Origin: Antedon mediterranea
Taxonomy: Eukaryota; Echinodermata; Crinoidea; Comatulida; Antedonidae
Reading direction: 5' to 3'
Length of the DNA stretch: 64,000 nucleotides
NCBI RefSeq assembly: GCF_964355755.1
Contig: NC_092672.1
Location: 3,348,001-3,412,000 of the forward strand
Numbering within the stretch: the first letter of the stretch is position 1; every line of letters starts with the position of its first letter. The translations under genes and the position numbers were made by a program. Positions 1 through 11,823 of the stretch are shown one piece after another. Under the pieces are notes generated by a model, which saw nothing but the letters and a program-made list of their open reading frames with translations, was not told where the DNA came from and ran no database searches.

Positions 1-148
1 TAACATTGATCAAGGGCTTCTTTCTTCCAGTGCCCACCTTGACCAGAGGAAAGGCATAAGCCAATACGTCTGAGGCAGATACTAGATGCAGGCGCTGCCA
101 TAAGAGTCAGCAGTGCTGATTTCAAATGCCTAACGGGACCCCAGCTCC

Positions 149-264
149 ATATACAGTACCCGATATTCCCAGATGGTCTCCCATCCAAGCTCTAACCAGG
201 CCCAACGTTGCTTAACTTTGGTGATCTGACGAGAACCGGTGTTTCAACGTGGTAAAGCCGTATT
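149..264 (-). pseudogene. 5S rRNA-like sequence (pseudogene or 5S-headed SINE)
   Basis: The reverse complement reads as a diverged 5S rRNA. It has the CCACGTTGAAACACCGGTTC start, the AAGTTAAGCAACGTTGGGCC internal promoter region and the CTTGGATGGGAGACC box C region, ending in a degraded GGGTACTGTA. Several positions differ from animal 5S consensus, and the terminal stem (TACGG with TGTATA) no longer pairs well. About 150 nt of non-5S sequence follow directly in the sense direction and run off the window edge, so a SINE headed by 5S is as likely as a dead 5S copy. Confidence 0.75.
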
Positions 265-282
265 TTATACTTTCTTGTAAAC

Positions 283-1150
283 AGGTCCATGTGATTTTAG
301 AGTTTAAAGAAATTATAGTGCAGAGGATTAAAATCAATACTAATAAACATTTATCACATGCCTTATCAATCGATAAAAGAAAAATAAATAAAAAATATTT
401 ATAGGCCTATATATAACAACATCATATGTATGAGAATGCAAATTTGATAACACATGTTTAACCCAGGGTATTCCCAGAAAATGAAAAACACCAACAATGT
501 TAATACTGTCGTAAATAATGGGTTCTAGTCCATGTGGGTTGTGACTTTAGAGAGTTTAAAGAATTTAAAGTGCAGAGGAATAAAGATAATACTAATAAAC
601 ATTTATTACATGCCTTATCAATCGATAAATAAATTTTAAAAACATGTACATAATATAGGTCTATATATAAATCAAACATCACATTTCCATAAGAATGCTA
701 TTTTGATAGCACATGTTTAACCCAGGGTATTCCCAGAAAATGAAAAACACCAACAATGTTAATACTGCCTTGAATGATGGGTTCTAGTCCATGTGAGTTG
801 TGACTTTAGAGAGTTTAAAGAATTTAAAGTGCAGAGGAATAAAGATAATAAACATGTATTACATGCCTTATCAATCGATAAATAAATTTTAAAAACCTGT
901 ACATAATATAGGTCTATATATAAATCAAACAACATCACATTTCCATAAGAATGCTATTTTGATAGCACATGTTTAACCTAGGGTATTCCCAGAAAAAACC
1001 AAAACCCAAAAATGTTACTACATTCTTGTGTTTTAAACAATTACAATTTGACAAGTTCTAGTCCATGTGACTTTAGAGTTTAAGGAATTTAAAGTGCAGA
1101 GGAATATTAAGTCAATACTAATAAACATTTATCACATGTCTTATCAATCG
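283..1150. repeat. Tandem repeat, about 260-270 bp unit, four copies
   Basis: Four successive copies begin with a GTCCATGTG block at about 285, 529, 788 and 1062. Each continues through a TTTAGAGTTTAAAG-like block, CTTATCAATCGAT and CCAGGGTATTCCCAGAAAA. Period is about 259-274 bp, and the first and last copies are the most diverged. The last copy passes into AATAAAGAATAAATA plus an A-run near 1308-1330, which may mark an old retroposed end. No coding potential. Confidence 0.8.
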
Positions 1151-2455
1151 AGTGGAAATTATTTGGTTGGAGAAGATTCATATGTTTCATTATTTATAAC
1201 TGCTTACTATTTGTTATCAATAGTTATATTTAGGTATTATGTAATTATGCATAATAGTTAAAGAGCTTTGTATTTTGTAATGCTGTATATGTACATTTGA
1301 ATACGAAATAAAGAATAAATAAAAAAAAAATATAACATTTGCTAGCTGCTAAATTAACTTTTTCCATTTAATTATGTTAATTAATCAATTGTACAAAAAG
1401 AAAATCTAAAACAAATTGTTTCGTTTTTGAAAATGCAATTATATTAATATTATGGATAACTTATACCATGGTTGTACAAATATTTAAATCAAGTAATGTT
1501 TTTACAGAAAAAAATGCTTTACAAAATGTATTTCTAGGCTAATAATAGATAATATTTAGGCAAACCTAGACCCTATATTGGCACCATGGATGAACAATTT
1601 CCTCCATGATGGCCCCACACTAAAGCTCGCTTGCTAAGCTCCTACAACACTACGATCCATGTAATTCCATCACCGCGATTTACGTGGGCAGCAAGAAATG
1701 TTGGCTTTAGTATATTTCTTTAATTCGGTAATTCATTTTATTATTTCCGTCGTTTGATTATCTTTCCGATTCTAATCTGTCTGCTCCAATAACTTCCAAT
1801 TGTTTTATTTTATGCTTTACATATTTTAAATCAATTACCTACTAATTTTTGTATTTATTTGTCTTGAAAGTTTTGTCTGATCAAATAAAAAGACAATATA
1901 TATTGTTTGTTCTTTGTTTTTCCTCTTAAAAGCAGTAGGAAGCATATGACAGGTTTAATTGATGATAAAAATTCGCTAGAAAGCGATTACGAGTTGGATA
2001 CGGCCGTAATATTGCCTAAGGTCTCTCTTGATTGTCTTGGTTTCCTGCCATTAATGTTACTACGTGATCTTAGTATAAGTTGGTTGTTAATTACACCAGA
2101 GTTCGTTCAAGTCTGGTGCCAAGGTATTACCATTATCATCTCAAAATTACTAGCTCATACAAACTATTTGATCGTCTCTTTTATTTATTATCTCTTTTAT
2201 CATTGTCTAATAAAGTCAGTATTTTAAATAATTTGATAATTCATCTTTCGTTTCAGATAATTATTTGTACAATTTATTTTTTACGTTAACTAGGAATTTT
2301 TTTAAATGCTACTAAAATTTGTGATGAGTTAGACTAAGTGTATATATTGATACAAATACAAATTATATTAGACAAGTTTAGTAATTCGTAAGATTTCAAA
2401 TCATCCTCCTCGTATTGCAAGCGGAATTTGATCTAGCGTATTATCGAATAGTAAA
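1151..2455. other. AT-rich stretch, no firm gene
   Basis: No recognisable RNA gene or repeat family. A polar open stretch on the plus strand (about 1934-2020) follows a pyrimidine-rich AG and could be an internal exon of the same unknown gene as 3645-3751. Its possible donor (AAG|GTCTCT) is poor, so I do not call it. Confidence 0.4.
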
Positions 2456-2459
2456 GCAT

Positions 2460-2650
2460 AAAGATTATAAAATTGACCGGTCACAACATGAACTTAATCA
2501 GATGTTTAGCTTTTAATATATAAATAGATATAATAAATTAAATTTGAATGTTAGCTTGGCTATTTAAATCCTTGTTAAGTAATGATGATAAAATTGACCG
2601 GTTTCAACATGGACTTATTCAAATCTTTTGCTTTTAAGTATATTAATGGA
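2460..2650. repeat. Direct duplication, about 120 bp apart
   Basis: A block with ATAAAATTGACCGGT, CAACATG, ACTTA and GCTTTTAA occurs near 2466 and again near 2588, diverged but collinear. No gene seen. Confidence 0.6.
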
Positions 2651-2854
2651 TATCAATTAACGTAGTAAATATTATTTCCCCGACAATAATCTAAATTACA
2701 TTTAGTAAAGACCGTAATATTTACCAATCCTAGACTACTGTAGGCTATAATAATTAGATGTTCACTTTGAAGTATGTAGTATATATTGATCACAAGTAAT
2801 GTATGTGAATGGTAACATGACTGGGTGAATCTCTTAGGGACCATGTCAACATTA

Positions 2855-3375
2855 TTTCTACTGCGATTGCTGCAGTAACTAAAAAGTAACTCTTTTTCCT
2901 GTTTATGAAATATTTAGCATACAATTTTTTTTAAAACAGAACATGAATGTTTTCCCTGTTATATTATCTGTTAGTATTATTAACTATTTTAAAACTACTG
3001 CAGTTGCTGCAGTAACTAAAAAGTAACTCTTTATCCTGTTTAATGTAATATTTAGCATACATACATTTTTTTTTAAACAACATTAATGTTTTCCCTGTTT
3101 ATATTTATGTTGGTATTATGAACTATTTTAAAACTACTGCAGTTGCTGCAGTAACTAAAAAGTAACTCCTTTTCCTGTTTATGAAATATTTAGCGTACAA
3201 TTTTTTTTTTAACAGAACATGAATGTTTTCCCTGTTATATTATCTGTTGGTATTATTAACTATTTTAAAACTACTGCGATTGCTGCAGTAACTAAAAAGT
3301 AACTCTTTATCCTGTTTAATGTAATATTTAGCATATAAAAATTTTTTTTTAACAGAACATGAATGTTTTCCCTGT
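2855..3375. repeat. Tandem repeat, about 136-140 bp unit, four copies
   Basis: Copies start at about 2859, 2995, 3135 and 3271 with CTACTGC(A/G)(G/A)TTGCTGCAGT, followed by AACTAAAAAGTAACTC, a T-run and GAATGTTTTCCCTGTT. The start of the array (about 2835-2880) matches, in reverse orientation, sequence near 25835-25880 (CAGTAACTGCAGTAGAATAA...), so this is an interspersed family locally amplified in tandem. Confidence 0.8.
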
Positions 3376-3644
3376 TTATATTTATGTATATTATATTATA
3401 TATATCTAATTTAATATTTTTTAATTTTTTTTTTCACTTAAATTATTTTTCATCACTAAAATATTCAACATCTCCAAATATTTTTCTTTATTTATTTCAG
3501 ACATATTTTATGTTGGTATTAATATCTATTTTATGTTGGTATTATTATCTATTTTAATGTCCGATGCAGATCCCTTTATTTATTTTTTTTTTTTTCATTT
3601 AAATTATTTGTTATCACTAAAATACCAAATATTTTTTATTTCAG

Positions 3645-3751
3645 ATAACATATTTTCTATTCAAAGCTGGTGTCGCAACAAGTTTGCTATAGAAACAAAA
3701 ACTTTAAACAAACAATTTGGAATTCCTGAAGACTTTGACTATATTGAGTAA
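3645..3751 (+). CDS. Probable terminal exon of an unidentified protein
   Basis: A strong acceptor (TTTTTTATTTCAG) precedes an open frame of 35 codons ending in TAA at 3749-3751. The peptide has ordinary globular composition (contains [14 protein letters not shown] and ends [11 protein letters not shown]), quite unlike the low-complexity translation around it. It enters in phase 1, so upstream exons are required. They may lie in the poorly resolved 1.9-3.6 kb region or before the window. I do not recognise the family. A chance open frame next to a pyrimidine tract is the alternative. Confidence 0.45.
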
Positions 3752-3988
3752 AATCATCAAACTACAGTGGAACCTTTCCTTTTGGACACCTCTATTCAGG
3801 AGACCACCCTTTGAAGGCACACATGCAGAACAAGGGGGAAACATGTACTAACACGGCCAAACATGTACTAACACGGCCAAGCCATAGCGACATCCATATA
3901 AGGAGATACTGTGTTGTGTCACAAAAGTTTCCCTACTGTATTTCCAAATTTGATCAACCAGTGAGAGAGAAAAAATTGTGGACAATTG

Positions 3989-4147
3989 TTAAGCTCTGTC
4001 TGCACTGTCAAACTAGTTTGACAAAAATGGTGTGATGTGCCCAAATATGGTAGTGATACACCCAAATATGGTAGTGATATGACATCATCATGTCCATATA
4101 TGGGCATTTTTTGTCGAATAAAGTTTGATAGTGTAGACAGAGCTTTA
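3989..4147. mobile_element. MITE family 1 (TIR AAGCTCTGTCTACACTATC), copy 1
   Basis: Terminal inverted repeats AAGCTCTGTCTGCACTGTC... and ...GATAGTGTAGACAGAGCTT bracket about 157 bp. The interior includes GTGATGTGCCCAAATATGG and ATGACATCATCATGTCC. Other copies lie at 7105, 8468, 15702, 24912 and 59776, with eroded ones at 37391 and 57390. Too short to encode a transposase, so non-autonomous. Confidence 0.9.
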
Positions 4148-4519
4148 GATTTTCTATCTGAAGGAAGCTACCATCGATTAAGAATTTTCTACAACATTTA
4201 TTAAACAAGATCATCTCTTAAAATCAAAGACTACTAAAAACATGATTCTTATAAAACACATGAAAAACTGTACAAGTAAGTAAATACTAACTACAGTATA
4301 TTCTTATTTTGCACATTTAGTTTGTTCTAATTTAATACTTGTTGGTTAAGGTATAGTTAAGTCCATTTTGGAACATTTTAAAATCTTACTAAATCTTTTG
4401 TCCCAATATGGTCAAAGATTAATTGAAAACAAATATATCACAATAAAAGAAACACATCCCATATTATGATAAACAAGTACATAGTGTTAAAAAATAATGT
4501 TTTCCCTTATAAAATGACA

Positions 4520-4655
4520 AAATAAATGGTTAAATTCAACCAAAAATCCATTGGCTGGTAATACATTTTTTTTTGGTCAAAGTGGATAACTATTATGTGA
4601 CATTAAAATGGCATATTAAACAATCAATTTTTAAGGGGGACAATACATCTTTAAG
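4520..4655. repeat. Interspersed repeat ending GGGGGACAATACATCTTTAA
   Basis: Contains AATGGTTAAATT, ATTGGCTGG, GGTCAAAGTGGATAACT and ATTAAAATGGCATATT, ending GACAATACATCTTTAA. The same order of motifs is seen at 55430-55625 (same strand) and 20787-20965 (opposite strand). It is a dispersed non-coding element. Confidence 0.75.
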
Positions 4656-4664
4656 TAATTGTAG

Positions 4665-4706
4665 CAGGGAAGAGTGAAATTACAATTGTAAATTCACTCT
4701 TCCCTG
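4665..4706. repeat. Short hairpin palindrome, copy 1
   Basis: CAGGGAAGAGTGAAATT ... AATTCACTCTTCCCTG forms a near-perfect 42-bp hairpin. A second copy with the same arms is at 9061-9101. Confidence 0.85.
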
Positions 4707-4734
4707 GTTATAGTGATATAACACTGTATATCTG

Positions 4735-5800
4735 GAGAATGTATATATACAAAAATAGGTACATAAAGTTAATCATTAACATACAATGTATAACAACATC
4801 AATGGTTCTCTGTGACGACAGTGTTACTGTTGTGGTCCTGATTTTAAGTGTAACAAAAATAAGTAGAAATCGTTCAGTTAATCTGATAATATTAAAGCAC
4901 ACAAATATGTATATATGTATTAACAAACAAGTTATTTACTGAAATATAAATAGTTAGAACAACATCAACGGTTCTCTGTGACAGTGTTACTACTATAATC
5001 CTGATTTTAAATGTAACAAAAATAAGTAGAAATCGTTCAGCTAATCTGATAATATTAAAGCACACAAATATATATATATATGTATTAACAAACAAGTTAT
5101 TTACTAAAATATAAATAGTTAGAACAACATCAACGGTTCTCTGTGACAGTGTTACTACTATGGTCCTGATTTTAAATGTAACAAAAATAAGTAGAAATTG
5201 TTTAATGTAATATTAAAGCACCTAAATATGTATATATGTATTAAGATAAGATAAGATAACTTTTATTGATCCTCAAAAAGGAAATTCATTGCTCATCATA
5301 ATAACAAAGAAAACACAATAAAAACAAATATAGCATAAAACCATTCATATAAAAACATCTAAAAAACAAACAACTTATTCTCTAAATAACTATAAATAGT
5401 TAAAACCACATTAATGGTTCTCTGATTTTTAAGTCTAGGTTTTAATTTAAAAAAAAGTAGAAATCAGTCAGCTAATCAAATATTAAAGCACACAAAAGTA
5501 TATATATATATATATATGTATTAACAAACAAGTTATTCACTAAAATATAAATAGTTAAAACCACAATAATGGTTCTGATAGTTTTATGGTCCAGGTTTTA
5601 CATTAAAAAAAAAATTAGAAATTGTTCATCTACAGTAATCTAATATTAAAGCACACAAAAGTATATGTATAACAAACAAGTTATTCATTAAAATATAAAT
5701 AGGTAAAACAACATTAATGGTTCTGATAGTTTTATCGTCCAGGTTTTAAATTAAAAAAAAAAATTAAGTAGAAATTATTCAACTATGAGCACACAAATGA
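4735..5800. repeat. Tandem repeat, about 160-bp unit, six diverged copies, with a retroelement tail
   Basis: Units share AACAACATCAA(T/C)GGTTCT, a TTTTAAATGTAAC block, AAGTAGAAAT and TATTAAAGCACACAAA. The GGTTCT landmark occurs at about 4803, 4970, 5133, 5414, 5570 and 5719. Between copies 3 and 4 (about 5244-5310) lies CTTTTATTGATCCTCAAAAA with GGAAATTCATTG, which resembles the 3' tail of a LINE or its SINE partner. Confidence 0.75.
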
Positions 5801-5958
5801 AAAAATGGGAAAGGCTACTGTATATATTATTTTATAATTCTTCTAAAGTTTTATTATATATATATATATATATTGCAACTATTTTAATAGGAAACTATGG
5901 ACGGGAATTTACTAATACTTTTTTTAATTTGCTAATTAATACTAATTTAATATTAAAA

Positions 5959-8900
5959 CTATTTCAAAATAGCTTTTAATTTAGAGATGTCTATATTGCC
6001 TCCGCACAGGACAACTCCAACTTTCTTGAGGTTCTGTTCTTGTATAAGGTGGTTAAACCGACTTGAACGTACCGCAGCTACTCCTACTGCTGAGGACGGT
6101 TCTATTAACAGTTTGGTCTTCTCGAGCATCAATCTAAGATTATCCTAAAAAAATAATAATAATATATTCATTAATATATAATTAACTGAATAGTAATAAT
6201 ATTTAAAAGACATATTAGACTATGATTAAGTTATTTTGACTTGATTACAGTCGAATCCTAGGTCACTTTTATGATCCAAAAGTGAGTACCCTGAATAGAA
6301 GTTGGCTGTAGTGTTAAATTGCATATATTTCCACTTTTTAGTTGTACAGAAAGGTGCATTTAATTGTATTAACAAAAATCAAAATTCCTTTAATCAAAGA
6401 ATAAACTCGTGGTAGAGGGCGACAAACAGTCTAGTTGGACAGCAAGTTTATAATTATTTACTGTTAATGCATTCAAGCATGACCATCTGTCTTATACCAG
6501 ACTCTCTGAAACCAGAAACTCTCCCAATACCAGACATTTCAAGTTCAAACAGTACAAAAACATATTCCGAAAACACCAAACTTTACGGAAAACAAGACAT
6601 ATTTGGCCAGCCCAAGGTGTCCGATATTGACTGTACTATATTTTATTCAAACACTGTTTTTATTTGGTCTATGTGTGGCAACAATAAAAGACAAAAGAAA
6701 GAAACGCACCAGGATTTCTTCCTCAGATACCACAATGACGTCATCTAACAACTTGTGTAATATTGGCCACGTTACTGGTCCGACAGAGACTCGAAGACCG
6801 TCAGCTACAGTGTCGGGTGTCTTTTCATTTGGAAGAAGTTTGTGAGCCTTCATTGAACGTGCACAGTCATCTGCGTTTATCGGCTCAGCTGCATAGACTT
6901 TGATAGACGGTTTAATGGACTTGGCTGCTATACAAATACCAGACAACATCCCCCCTCCCCCAACAGGAGCAACAATCGCATCCAAGTCTGCAACCTAATT
7001 TAAAGAGATACAAGTTGTATGGGTCAGACAGTTTTGAAATGAATTCAGACAAAAGACAAATAGTTCCTCCTAGTTTTTAACTGGTGGACTATCCTTGTTG
7101 TATCTAAAGCTCTGTCTACACTATCAAACTAGTTTGACAAAATATGGTAGTGATATGACATCATCATGTCTATGTACACATCAAATTGTTTTGTCACATA
7201 AAGTTTGATAGTGTAGGCAGAGCTTAAGACTTTGTTCTGGTCACAAAAATGATTTAAAATGTTAATTTAGATAGAATGTACTGTACACTGATGACACTTA
7301 TGCTGTGCCATGAAGAGAGTTTTAAAATATTTGTACGTGTATTTTAATGTGGAGAACCTCTTGACTGTTTTTTCATATATTTCCATGTTTTTGTTTGGCG
7401 AAATAAATTATATATGATATGATATATAATAAAAATCTGTTATGGAAGTAACACCAACAGCAGGGTCTGATGACAACCTTCTTTTGATAGAGTACTACTA
7501 ACTTGTTCCAGAAGTTCTAAGCCAATTGTGCCTTGTCCAGCAATTACATCTAGGCTTTGAGATGAATGAATGAAACAACCATTAGTTTCTTTAATGACTT
7601 TATCTGCCTCTTCTTCTCTAGCCTGTAAAACACATGTGTAAAACATTTTTATACCGTAAATAGGGTATTAAATTATTTATTGATATAATTGTAGGTTCCC
7701 ACACTAAAATATATTATTAAGCTTACAGTGGGTACAAATTTCACTCAATATTTTCAACTAATATTTATTTATCTATATACTATGTTTCTGTTGTGGTGAA
7801 ATTAAATTTTGAATTGAATAATTCCACCAATTGAATATAAGCCAAGTTCAGACAAGATTTCCAATTATTTATACAGTTATGTGCTATAACAGGGACCTTC
7901 ACCAGAAATCTGGGACTATACTTGGTTCATATCAAGGCAATCTAACTACAGGACACTGAGCTCGCCTTGCCAAGATTGGAACTCATAACAGTCCTTTGTT
8001 CTTATGTCTGGCAGCGGCAAATATCAACAGTAATTTAGTATGTACATATTCTCTGTGGTGCACAGTGCCTGTTAAGGGGCATGAAACTGATTGTGTTGCA
8101 GCCACAGATAAACCCTTTGATCTTCAGAGCTCAGCATCCTAAATTGTTGGTGATATACAATGAATTGGAAAAACTTACACGCTCGGATGGAAAGCAATGT
8201 ATAACAGTTGCTCCATAACCTTTGACCCCATTCACCTTACAGGTTGGGGCATTTGATGGCATGACAATATGTGCTTTTACATGACATAGTTTAGCTGCTA
8301 AGGCAACAGCTTGGCCATGGTTACCACTAGAATGTGTGACGACAGTAACGTTATCAGTCGGTGCTTCCTTTTCAACTAATTTGGAAACCGAGTTAATCGC
8401 CCCACGAAACTGCAAAAGAGAAAATAAAAGCATGAAAAATCTCTATAAAAAATATTCTAAATTTGTCTAAAGCTCTGTCTATTTTACTATCAAACTATTT
8501 TGACAAAAAAAAGTTTGATATGCCCAAATATGGTAGTGATATGACATCATCATGTCAATGTATGGACACATTACATTTTGTTGTCACATAAAATTTGATA
8601 GTATAGACAGAGACTCTTGCAAAAGATGGTTATTATTACTGTCTTTTCTGGTAGATCCAGGATTTGTTATGTGGGGAGCGCTATAACATTTTTAAATGAC
8701 TATTTCTGTCAAAGATATAATATCAAAAGGGTGGAGCACACAACCTCAAGCGCTACCCCCTGGATCTTCCCCTGGTTTATCAAACCCAAGGTATTGTATA
8801 CTGTATAGCAATGTGAATAGGTGAAACACATTGCCCATAAAAAAGGACAATTGACAAACACTTGATTGCAGTACAAACATAATTGCTTTATCTGTACAAA

Positions 8901-9698
8901 CGTTAATTCAGTAAATATTAGCACTGGTTTTTTTTATGGAATTGAATGACTCCTTGAATAAATTTACATTGTGATAGTCATCGATCAGTTATTGCTAATA
9001 AAAATTGTTTTTAATGAAAATGTTCCCTGCCAACTCTAGAAAAATCTGGGTTGATAAAACCAGGGAAGAGTGCAATTACAATTGTTTTTCACTCTTCCCT
9101 GATAAAACAGTACTTTTAGGTACCATATTATTTTTTTCTCTATTCATCCCTAACTTTTGATGCTCACTTCTCTGTACTTCTCTCAACTATATAGTACCTA
9201 TATGTTCCTAAAACTTTTTATTATACAGGCAAAAATCTATTCAGCAAATTGAGTAATTTTAAGAAAAATGTTAAAACATATATGATATTTTTGTACTTTT
9301 CAACAAAATAACTAGTTAATCATAGTTCAACTTGTTGTTAGTTTTGTGCTTAATGCAATACTTTGTAACTTTTAGATTATTAAAGGATCCCAGTGGAAAT
9401 AAGCTAATATGCTTTTATAATGTATTTATTTGTAAATGTCAGTGTTATGACGTATGTATTTTTTATGATTATTTTCCTAATAAATTCAAATCAAAATTAA
9501 ACCAACCTTAAATGATCCAGTTTTCTGAAACAACTCGCATTTGAAATATAGTTTACAAGAAACTTTATTATCAAAATAGTCAAAATCCATGACGGGGGTA
9601 ATTTTTGTGTGTCGTTTGACGCGTTCATGGGCCTGCTGAACATCCTTGAGTTCTATCCCAAAATCCTTCATGTTTACGCTAGTAGTGGTCAAATCCAT
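5959..9698 (-). CDS. SRR: Serine racemase, PLP-dependent, complete (5 exons, 337 aa)
   Basis: Converts L-serine to D-serine and can also eliminate water to give pyruvate; cytosolic, fold-type II PLP enzyme. Exons in gene order: 9507-9698, 8179-8409, 7503-7622, 6710-6994 and 5959-6144, all phase 0 with GT-AG borders. Visible motifs: ELFQKTGSFK, whose K64 is the PLP lysine; THSSGNHGQ (residues 89-97), whose second Ser matches the re-face base; the phosphate-binding loop PVGGGGML near 191-198; AEPINADDC; and a C-terminal VVLCGGNID. Length matches the vertebrate enzyme (340 aa). The start is the first ATG of exon 1 with no in-frame alternative. Some invertebrate homologs racemise aspartate, and the loop after His160 reads HSSQS, so substrate choice is not certain. 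Introns hold MITEs at 6477-6634, 7105-7226 and 8468-8615. It is divergent from SMG6. Confidence 0.95.
6477..6634. mobile_element. MITE family 2 remnant (CTCTCCCAATACC... type)
   Basis: Contains ACTCTCCCAATACCAGACA, ACAAGACATATTTGGCCAG and GGTGTCCGATATTGACTGTA, matching the better copy at 16661-17000 in order. Lies in the last intron of the serine racemase gene; degraded. Confidence 0.65.
7105..7226. mobile_element. MITE family 1, copy 2 (internal deletion)
   Basis: Begins TAAAGCTCTGTCTACACTAT and ends GATAGTGTAGGCAGAGCTTA. Shorter than other copies (122 bp) because one internal GTGATGTGCCC block is missing. It lies in serine racemase intron 3, between exons 7503-7622 and 6710-6994. Confidence 0.9.
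8468..8615. mobile_element. MITE family 1, copy 3
   Basis: Begins TAAAGCTCTGTCTATTTTAC and ends TTTGATAGTATAGACAGAG. The interior has GCCCAAATATGGTAGTGATA and GACATCATCATGTC. It is in serine racemase intron 1, close to exon 2. Confidence 0.9.
9061..9101. repeat. Short hairpin palindrome, copy 2
   Basis: CAGGGAAGAGTGCAATT ... TTTTTCACTCTTCCCTG; same arms as 4665-4706. It sits in serine racemase intron 1. Confidence 0.85.
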
Positions 9699-11823
9699 TG
9701 CAGTTTAATACCGAATTTCTCCTTGTCATTCGTTTTAAACTCTCTCTTCTGTAGAAATAATTATGTAGTAGGAAGAAAAAAAAAATAAGCCACTCAATAG
9801 CTGAATAAATAACAACCAATTTCTTGTAAGCAGAAATTATTATTATGATTAATTATTAAATTATGCAGGCAGTAAAAATAGACCCTCAATGGTTTTAATC
9901 TAAAAGACCTTGATGAAACCAATCAAAATGACGTTCGACAATTTAAATTCTGTCATTATTCGGATATAAAATATTTAAAAGAAAAAAATCTCCTTGAATA
10001 CGTTTTGAACGGTTTAATTTTATTGGGGTTTTTTCTATAATTGTTAGCAATTATTTTCAGCCTTAATTATGATGCTATTTGTATGTTTTTATATACCAAA
10101 ATAAATAAAGAAAAGGAATTTATTGAAGTCAAAGTACTGTAAAATTTGTTCGGGCGGGCTATTAAAGGGTCCAGAACAATTAAGAGGCCATAAATTAGAA
10201 AAAAAAATATAAAATTAGCTATGAATATGTTCGAATTCTTTTTCATTTCTTCTGTCAATCAAAATTGGAAACCAAAAAAAAAATGTATTTTTTAAATTTT
10301 TATATACTATTATTATGTTCATTTTTTAACACCTGTTTCGGCACGGTTCCGTTCTGGTGAATCGAACATCAATGTTTCATTTTCAAGACGCTCTACGCAG
10401 ATATGTGCCAATTGATATGCGCGTAGCTAGCTGCATGAAAATAAAACATTGGCGTTCGATTGGATTTTCCGGCGCCGTGCCGGAACAGGTGTGAAAGACC
10501 CTATATATACTGTTGATTCTTATAAAATCAGTATGTTTTTTGTCAGCTACTTTATAAATTCATATACTGTATTTTTTCTAAATTACAATTAAAACTGTAT
10601 GTACAATATATCCTTGTTTAAGAAATGATGAGCGTTAAAGGTTATGATGTTGTTTAGTGATATCTTACCTTTGTGATATAAGGAGGCTTTATATCAGTCG
10701 GTATATATTATTACTATATTATTAGCCTATTCACCAATAGTTAGAGGCCCATAGCACTACCTAACTAGTTAGTAGGAGCAGAGGCCTAAATCAGTCTACT
10801 GGAAGAAGATGAGAGAGAGAATGGATGCACTAGCTAGTTAAAAGGTCAGCTGGTCAGACCACCACCTACTACTGTACAAACAATATGGTTCACAGAGTAC
10901 CGTTTTATTATAGAGAAGATTTCCTCAGCTTGAGTCTGATCGCATCTCCGATTCTCCGTGATGGCATGATAGAGATGAAAATCGAAATAAAGTAAAATGA
11001 TATCTACATATAATATATACAGGTTTAAAAACTACTAACCTGATAACCTGGAACGAATCAAGTGGCGTTCGTTCTGTTGATACAAAATCGATGATTCTTT
11101 GATGATTTGATACATCAAGGCCAAAGGGGAATTCCCTGATATGCAAATGAGTAGGTATTCAGTGAAGTGGAACGGATTAATAAAACACAATTTTATTATT
11201 TTAATAGTTTATCCATGGACGTATACTATAATTATAGGAGCTGTTTTTATCATTCTTTTGTTTACAATATATTATATCAATGACAAAAAAATAAATAATT
11301 AGAAAATTGTTATGTTAAAATGATTGGAAATTCAAAAATAGTTTGATCATATTGTATTATTATAGAGTTGTGCATGCTGTCATTTTAAATGTTATTGTGA
11401 TTATGGGATATTTAAAACCCTTTAATATTTTATATACATATTAAAATAGTAAACATATGATTCTTTAATATATGATTAATTAGTATGAATGAATTTGAAA
11501 ATACAGCAGTAATGTGTTACACTACAGTATTTATTACAAAATCATATTATCTAATTTTGTGAACTTATAGTTTGCATACGCGCGCGCGCACACACACACA
11601 CACACACATGGAAGTTAAATCTGCATGAGACCAAAACAAGGAATTATTAATTGAAAAAAAGCTATATAGAAATCTGCAGAATGGGAAATTCCACACTCTA
11701 CACCGTTTTTAGAAGTGACCGAATCGGCAAAATTAAATCTGAGCATGTCGAGTTGAGAATGATAAATGTAGCTTTCGAAACGATTTTCATGCCAATCTTT
11801 GTCTGCTAAACAAATGAAAACAA
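9699..11823. other. Divergent spacer between SRR and SMG6
   Basis: Holds one MITE (10329-10492), a (CG)n/(CA)n microsatellite at about 11579-11608, and a minus-strand open stretch at about 11045-11150 that ends in a donor-like CAG|GTTAGTAG. That stretch lacks an ATG and could be a 5' untranslated exon of SRR. Promoters for both flanking genes are expected here, but I see no clear TATA element for either. Confidence 0.5.
10329..10492. mobile_element. MITE family 3 (TIR CACCTGTTTCGGCACGG)
   Basis: Inverted termini ACACCTGTTTCGGCACGG and CCGTGCCGGAACAGGTGT bracket 164 bp. Sub-terminal inverted blocks (ATCGAACATCAATGTTTCAT against AAACATTGGCGTTCGAT) extend the fold. No coding capacity. Confidence 0.85.

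Noticed and set aside
1907-2227. 106-aa plus-strand frame as a gene
   Set aside because: The first third is polar and exon-like, but the rest is hydrophobic AT-rich translation. The splice sites are poor and nothing in it is recognisable.
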